From assembly GCA_021815905.1 (NCBI GenBank), contig JAKAZP010000049.1:1-10991 (forward strand): a stretch of 10,991 bases of DNA. The letters run 5' to 3'. Shown in pieces: positions 6,111 to 10,991 of this stretch (positions are counted from its first letter, which is position 1; each line of letters begins with the position of its first letter). The translations under genes were made by a program, and so were the position numbers. The DNA is from Pseudomonadota bacterium (GTDB lineage: Bacteria > Pseudomonadota > Gammaproteobacteria > Steroidobacterales > Steroidobacteraceae). The notes beneath the pieces are model-generated. The model did not search any database. It worked only from the letters and a program-made list of their open reading frames with translations, and was not told the origin of the DNA.

Positions 6111-7085
6111 TCAGTCTCCGAGGGCGATGAGGGCGAGGTTCGCGTGTCCCTGACGCCGGAGGGCGCCCGCGGCGCGCCACGCCCTCACCCCGGAGCGGCA
6201 ACACAACACCACGCGCGCCTCGCGCCCGGGCCGCACCGCGCCGCGCTCGAGCTCCTCGAGGGGGAGCCGGAGCGCGGAGCCAAAGGGCGAGGCCGGCGCC
6301 TCCTCCAGGCTGCGCAGGTCGATCACGAGATCCTCCGCCCTCACCTCCTCCGGGGCGATGAAGCGCAGCGCGGGCTCCGCGGGCTCGCTCGCGAGCGCGA
6401 ACGAGAACTCCCCGATGCGCAGGGTCCTGAAGTCGAGGGTCAGGAGGCGGCCGAGGACCGGGGGCGTCAGGCCGAGGATGAGCGCGAGCGTGAGATGCGC
6501 CTCGAGCGTTCCCATCACCCCGACCGCGGTGCCGAGCACGCCCGTGCCCGAGCAGGAGCCCGCCTGGCGCGGCATCTCGGGAAACACCGCCCGATAGCTC
6601 GGCGCGCCGGCGCAGAAGGCTCCGACATAACCCGAGAGCCCGAGGACCGAGGCGCTCACCAGCGCAAGTCCCCGCCGCTGGCACTCATCGCTCAGGATGT
6701 AGCTCACCGCGAGACTGTCGGCGGCATCGACCGCGATGTCCGTGCCGGCGAGCAGCCGCGCGGCATTGCCCGGGGTGAGCCGCTCGACGAGCGGCTCGAG
6801 GGCGGTGTGGGGATTCAACTCGGCGAGCGTTGCGGCCGCGGCGAGCGCCTTGGGCCGGCCGAGGTCGCTCATGCGGTAAAGCGGCTGACGGTGAAGGTTC
6901 GATTCCTCGACGAGGTCGTGATCGACGATGCGCAGCCGCCCGACGCCCGCGGCGGCGAGGTACGGGAGCAGCGCGCACCCGAGGCCGCCCGCCCCGATGA
7001 CGAGCACGGAGGCGCGACCCAGGCGCGCCTGGCCCTCGGGACCGACTTCGGGCAGCACGGTCTGCCGCGCGTAGCGCTCGCTCAT
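6111..7085 (-). CDS. thiF: ThiF/MoeB-type E1-like adenylyltransferase fused to a rhodanese domain
   Basis: This enzyme adenylates the C-terminal Gly-Gly of the sulfur carrier ThiS so that it can be thiocarboxylated for thiazole synthesis. The 324-residue product has an E1-like domain (1-235) with the ATP loop GAGGLG (31-36), acidic strand end VDHD, NLHRQ (63-67), a Lys at 79 and DAADS (120-124). A C-terminal rhodanese homology domain (about 245-324) has DLRSLEE and the active loop CCRSGVR with Cys296 as the likely persulfide carrier. The catalytic-type Cys178 in SCSGTGVLG is kept and aligns with Cys184 of E. coli ThiF. The zinc-binding cysteines are gone: the usual CYRC is SYRA (163-166), and no CxxC follows the E1 core. 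The start at 7085 overlaps the thiE stop (ATGA). The MoeB/MoeZ role in molybdopterin synthesis is an alternative, but the operon context favours ThiF. Confidence 0.9.
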   Translation of the reverse strand: MSERYARQTVLPEVGPEGQARLGRASVLVIGAGGLGCALLPYLAAAGVGRLRIVDHDLVEESNLHRQPLYRMSDLGRPKALAAAATLAELNPHTALEPLVERLTPGNAARLLAGTDIAVDAADSLAVSYILSDECQRRGLALVSASVLGLSGYVGAFCAGAPSYRAVFPEMPRQAGSCSGTGVLGTAVGVMGTLEAHLTLALILGLTPPVLGRLLTLDFRTLRIGEFSFALASEPAEPALRFIAPEEVRAEDLVIDLRSLEEAPASPFGSALRLPLEELERGAVRPGREARVVLCCRSGVRAWRAAGALRRQGHANLALIALGD

Positions 7086-7693
7086 GCCGGCGCCCGCCCC
7101 TCGGCCGCCGCGAGCCAGGCGCGGATCCGCGTGTCGGGATCGGCGTTTCTCACGATGTCGGTGACCACGGCGGCCGAGTCGGCGCCCGATGCGAGCACGC
7201 CCGGCAGCCGCTCGAGCGTGATGCCGCCGATCGCGACCAGCGGGAGGTCGCCGATGCGCCGCCTCCACTCCCCGATGCGCGCAAGCCCCTGCGGGGCGAA
7301 CGCCATGGCCTTGAGGAGCGTCGGGTAGATCGGCCCGAGGGCGACGTAGTCGGGTGAGAGCGCGAGCGCGCGCTCGAGCTCGCCCTCATCGTGCGTGCTC
7401 ACCCCGAGACGCACCCCCGCGCGCTTCAGCGCCGGGACGTCCGCCCGATCGAGGTCGCCCTGGCCGAGATGCACGAAATCGCAGCCCTCCTCGAGCGCGA
7501 GCGGCCAGTAGTCATTCAGCACGAGCTGCGCGCCGGCCGCGGCGCAGCAGCGGAGCGAGGCCCGCAGCGCCTCCCGGACCTCCCCCGGGGCGCGCTCCTT
7601 CATCCGCAGCTGCACCAGGCGCGCGCCCTGATCGACGAGCCGCCCGACCCAGGCGGCGCTCTCGACGATGGGATAGACGCGCGCGAGCCTCAT
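7082..7693 (-). CDS. thiE: Thiamine phosphate synthase
   Basis: ThiE joins hydroxymethylpyrimidine diphosphate and thiazole phosphate to form thiamine monophosphate. The 203-residue product is a compact TIM barrel with the family motifs in order: LVQLRMKE (26-33), [12 protein letters not shown] with Asn60-Asp61 at the diphosphate/Mg site, VHLGQGDLD (74-82), [10 protein letters not shown] (97-106), [19 protein letters not shown] (118-136, with Lys128), VAIGGI (153-158) and AAVVTDI (174-180). The [15 protein letters not shown] form is that of a proteobacterial subgroup. Length is close to the family norm of about 210. The start ATG at 7693 overlaps the thiG stop by four bases, and its own stop overlaps the thiF start in the same way, so translational coupling is likely on both sides. 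Confidence 0.95.
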   Translation of the reverse strand: MRLARVYPIVESAAWVGRLVDQGARLVQLRMKERAPGEVREALRASLRCCAAAGAQLVLNDYWPLALEEGCDFVHLGQGDLDRADVPALKRAGVRLGVSTHDEGELERALALSPDYVALGPIYPTLLKAMAFAPQGLARIGEWRRRIGDLPLVAIGGITLERLPGVLASGADSAAVVTDIVRNADPDTRIRAWLAAAEGRAPA

Positions 7694-8463
7694 CCGAGGA
7701 AGGCCTTGCCGATGAGGGGGGTCGAGGGCACCGCGAGGTCCCGCGGCTCCATGGGCCCGGCGCGTGAGGCCGCGTGCCCCGCCTCGACCGCGCGCGCGAA
7801 CGCCGCGGCCATGGCGACCGGGTCGCGCGCCTGGGAGACCGCGGTGTTGACGAGCACGGCGTCGTAACCCAACTCGAGCGCCTGGGCGGCGTGCGAGGGG
7901 AGCCCGAGTCCCGCATCGATCACGAGCGGCACTTGCGGAAAGCGCGCGCGCAGGCTCCTCAGGCCGAGCAGGTTGTTGAGTCCCCGGCCCGAGCCGATGG
8001 GCGCGCCCCAGGGCATGAGCACCCGGCAGCCCGTCTCGAGCAGCCGCTCGGCGACCACCAGGTCCTCGGTCGTGTAGGGAAACACCTGGAACCCGTCCTG
8101 GGAAAGCACCCGCGCCGCCTCGAGCAGCCCGAACACATCCGGCTGCAGCGTGTCCTCGTCCCCGATCACCTCGAGCTTCACCCAGCTCGTCCCGAACACC
8201 TCGCGGGCCATGCGCGCGGTGGTCACGGCCTCCTTCGCCGTGTGGCAGCCGGCGGTGTTCGGCAGCACGCGCACGCCGAGATCGCGGATGAGGCTCCAGA
8301 ACGCCTGGCCCGAACGCTCCCCGCCCGACTCCCGCCGCAGCGACACGGTGACCACCTCCGCCCCGCCCGCCTTGACGGCCGCGGCGAGAATCGCGGGCGA
8401 GGCATAGCGGGAGGTCCCCAGGAGCAGCCGGGATCCGAACTCGACGTCGTAGAGCGTGAGCAT
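7690..8463 (-). CDS. thiG: Thiazole synthase
   Basis: ThiG condenses 1-deoxy-D-xylulose 5-phosphate, dehydroglycine and ThiS thiocarboxylate into the thiazole phosphate precursor. The 257-residue product shows the family pattern throughout: LLGTSRY (14-20), VTVSLRRE (38-45), [14 protein letters not shown] (67-80), WVKLEVIGD with Schiff-base Lys96, [32 protein letters not shown] (148-164), [19 protein letters not shown] and [13 protein letters not shown]. The C-terminal tail ([25 protein letters not shown]) is typical. It starts at 8463, directly after the thiS stop with no spacer; its Shine-Dalgarno sequence lies inside thiS. It depends on ThiO for dehydroglycine and on ThiS and the ThiF-like protein for sulfur, all encoded beside it. 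Confidence 0.96.
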   Translation of the reverse strand: MLTLYDVEFGSRLLLGTSRYASPAILAAAVKAGGAEVVTVSLRRESGGERSGQAFWSLIRDLGVRVLPNTAGCHTAKEAVTTARMAREVFGTSWVKLEVIGDEDTLQPDVFGLLEAARVLSQDGFQVFPYTTEDLVVAERLLETGCRVLMPWGAPIGSGRGLNNLLGLRSLRARFPQVPLVIDAGLGLPSHAAQALELGYDAVLVNTAVSQARDPVAMAAAFARAVEAGHAASRAGPMEPRDLAVPSTPLIGKAFLG

Positions 8464-8661
8464 CTAACCTCCCTGCATGGGCGCGACGACCTCGAGCCGG
8501 TCGCCCTCGCGCAACCGGGCGCGCTCGCGCTCGGCAGCGGCGACGAACTCGCCGTTGACCGCGGTCGCGACCACGGCGCCGCCGTAGCCGAGCTCATCGA
8601 GCGCCCCGGCGAGAGCCTCGGCGCGGATCTCGCGGGCCACGCCATTGACGAGGACCCTCAT
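8464..8661 (-). CDS. thiS: Sulfur carrier protein ThiS
   Basis: The 65-residue product has the ubiquitin-like ThiS pattern. It begins MRVLVNGVAREI, has ALDELGYGG where the family has a leucine-rich helix, then VVATAVNGEFV, and ends with REGDRLEVVAPMQGG. The terminal Gly-Gly is required for adenylation and thiocarboxylation, and it is intact. The start at 8661 overlaps the thiO stop by four bases (ATGA). The frame remains open far upstream within thiO, but that translation is an Arg-rich shadow, so ThiS is a separate protein and not a ThiO fusion. Confidence 0.95.
   Translation of the reverse strand: MRVLVNGVAREIRAEALAGALDELGYGGAVVATAVNGEFVAAAERERARLREGDRLEVVAPMQGG
8467..8472 (-). promoter_or_regulatory. 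thiG Shine-Dalgarno sequence formed by the thiS Gly-Gly codons
   Basis: On the minus strand the last two thiS codons, GGA GGT, spell a full GGAGGT ribosome binding site. It is followed by the TAG stop and immediately by the thiG ATG. The distance from GGAGG to ATG is four bases, slightly short, which suits reinitiation by a ribosome that has just terminated on thiS. Confidence 0.7.
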
Positions 8662-9695
8662 GGCGCCCCCGCGGCTGCGCCCGTCCCGCGGCGCAGGGCT
8701 GGCGCCGCGGGATCGGACGCAGTCTCGCTCGAGAGCACCTCCGCGGCCACGCGCTGCGCGAGCGCCGGCGCGAGGAGGAAGCCGTGGCGGTAGAGCCCGT
8801 TCACGTACACCGTGTTCCCGATGTGCTCGATGCGCGGCAGGTTGTCGGGAAAGGCGGGACGGACGCCCATGCCGATCTCCACGATCTCCGCCTCGGCGAA
8901 TGCCGGATGCAGCGCGTACGCGGCGGAGAGGAGCTCGAGCAGGGCGCGCGCGCTGATGCGCTTCGCCGCGTCGCTCTCGATCATGGTGGCGCCGATCATG
9001 AAGTGGCCATCGTCCCGCGGCACGACGTAGACCGGCACCCGCGGATGCAGCACGCGCACCGGACGCGAGAGGCGGATGTCGGGCATGCGCACGATGAGCA
9101 TCTCGCCCTTGACGCCGCGAAGATCCTTGAGCACCTCGCGCGCGGCAAGCCCCGTGCAATCGACGACGCGCCCGAGCCCCGCGGCGCGCGCGGCGGCGAG
9201 CTCGTGCTCGGGCACTGCGAAGCGCACGCTCACGCCGAGGGACTCGAGTTGCCCGAGGAGCGCGCCGAGCGCGGCGCGCGGATCGAGATGACCCTCCTCG
9301 GGAAAATAGAGTCCGTGGCTGAAGCGCCCGGCGAGGTCGGGCTCGAGACGGTCGATGGCGCTCGCATCGAGCCGCTGGTAGCGGTCGGTGCGGGAGGCGA
9401 ACTGGGTGAGCTCCCCGCTGTCCCGGCCGTGAGCGAGGACCAGCGACCCGGCGAGATGCGTGCCCGGGAAGCGCCGCGGCCACCACGTGAGGCTTTCGGC
9501 TCCCAAGGTCGCGATCGGCGCCTCGGCGCGCTCGCGCTCGCACCGGGGAGCGAGCATCCCGCCTGCGAACCAGGAGCAGGACGACTCCCCGAGCCGCGCC
9601 GCGCGCTCGAGCACCTGCACGGTCGCGCCCCGCTCGGCGAGCTCGAGCGCGCAGGCGAGTCCCGCCACCCCCGCTCCGAGGACAGTGACGCGCAC
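8658..9695 (-). CDS. thiO: Glycine oxidase ThiO
   Basis: ThiO is an FAD enzyme that oxidises glycine to dehydroglycine (iminoglycine) for ThiG, the aerobic alternative to ThiH. The 345-residue product begins with an FAD dinucleotide fold: VTVLGAGVAGLACALELAERGATVQVLE (3-30, GxGxxG), then SWFAGGMLAP (41-50). The middle has DCTGLAA (179-185) and the C-terminal DAO part has GMGVRPAFPDNLP with Arg279, the likely substrate carboxylate ligand by analogy to B. subtilis ThiO, and YVNGLYRHGFLLAPALA (297-313). The start is a GTG at 9695, four bases after the thiC stop, with GGAG 8 bases upstream; it begins just before the FAD strand, as the family does. The C-terminal 25 residues are low-complexity. 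Its presence indicates aerobic thiazole synthesis. Confidence 0.94.
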   Translation of the reverse strand: MRVTVLGAGVAGLACALELAERGATVQVLERAARLGESSCSWFAGGMLAPRCERERAEAPIATLGAESLTWWPRRFPGTHLAGSLVLAHGRDSGELTQFASRTDRYQRLDASAIDRLEPDLAGRFSHGLYFPEEGHLDPRAALGALLGQLESLGVSVRFAVPEHELAAARAAGLGRVVDCTGLAAREVLKDLRGVKGEMLIVRMPDIRLSRPVRVLHPRVPVYVVPRDDGHFMIGATMIESDAAKRISARALLELLSAAYALHPAFAEAEIVEIGMGVRPAFPDNLPRIEHIGNTVYVNGLYRHGFLLAPALAQRVAAEVLSSETASDPAAPALRRGTGAAAGAP

Positions 9696-9699
9696 GGGC

Positions 9700-10991
<1,292 letters not shown>

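Noticed and set aside
5356..6684. ThiD with a 192-residue N-terminal extension (start at 6684)
   Set aside because: The extension lies within the ThiF-like gene in another frame and is Arg/Gly-rich. The GTG at 6108 has a ribosome site and matches the family N-terminus.
8464..9543. ThiO-ThiS fusion protein, as suggested by a long frame ending in ThiS
   Set aside because: The upstream part is an out-of-frame shadow of thiO. ThiO itself is read in a different frame and ends at 8658 with an ATGA overlap.

Overview
The window is a high-GC, densely coded piece of a bacterial chromosome, most likely from a proteobacterium. Supporting this are the type of ThiE, ThiO and ThiG, the Lol-type lipoproteins, and the strong C/G bias at third codon positions. 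Every gene I can support lies on the minus strand, so the window reads from right to left. No gene-free stretch exceeds 300 bases; the longest gap is about 240 bases.

Right part (10991 down to 5356): a seven-gene thiamine biosynthesis operon, thiC (5' end beyond the window), thiO, thiS, thiG, thiE, a thiF-like E1 enzyme fused to a rhodanese domain, and thiD. Three junctions are 4-base ATGA overlaps, one has zero spacing, and the other two have 2 to 4 bases. Together the products make both halves of thiamine and join them. ThiC makes hydroxymethylpyrimidine phosphate and ThiD phosphorylates it. ThiO (dehydroglycine), the ThiF-like enzyme with ThiS (sulfur carrier) and ThiG make the thiazole. 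ThiE couples the two. The operon's own promoter, probably with a TPP riboswitch, would lie upstream of thiC outside the window.

Middle part (5355 to 2958): a lipoprotein gene with a DUF4382-like domain, then a small soluble sensor-type histidine kinase with no sensor domain and no response regulator beside it. The gaps upstream of these genes hold possible regulatory sites: a sigma-E-like promoter and a 12-bp palindrome before the lipoprotein gene, and a 12-bp tandem repeat with a 13-bp palindrome before the kinase gene.

Left part (2957 to 1): a larger second DUF4382 lipoprotein with DUF5666-like segments, then the start of a membrane protein with a TPR-like N-terminal region, one membrane helix and a Gly-rich tail. 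That gene runs off the left edge, and a frame check was needed to find it because longer spurious frames overlap it.

I see no RNA genes, mobile elements, CRISPR arrays or integration sites. Most of the window is ordinary metabolism. The least explained parts are the kinase between two DUF4382 lipoproteins, and the ThiF-like protein that has lost its zinc cysteines but kept its catalytic cysteine.
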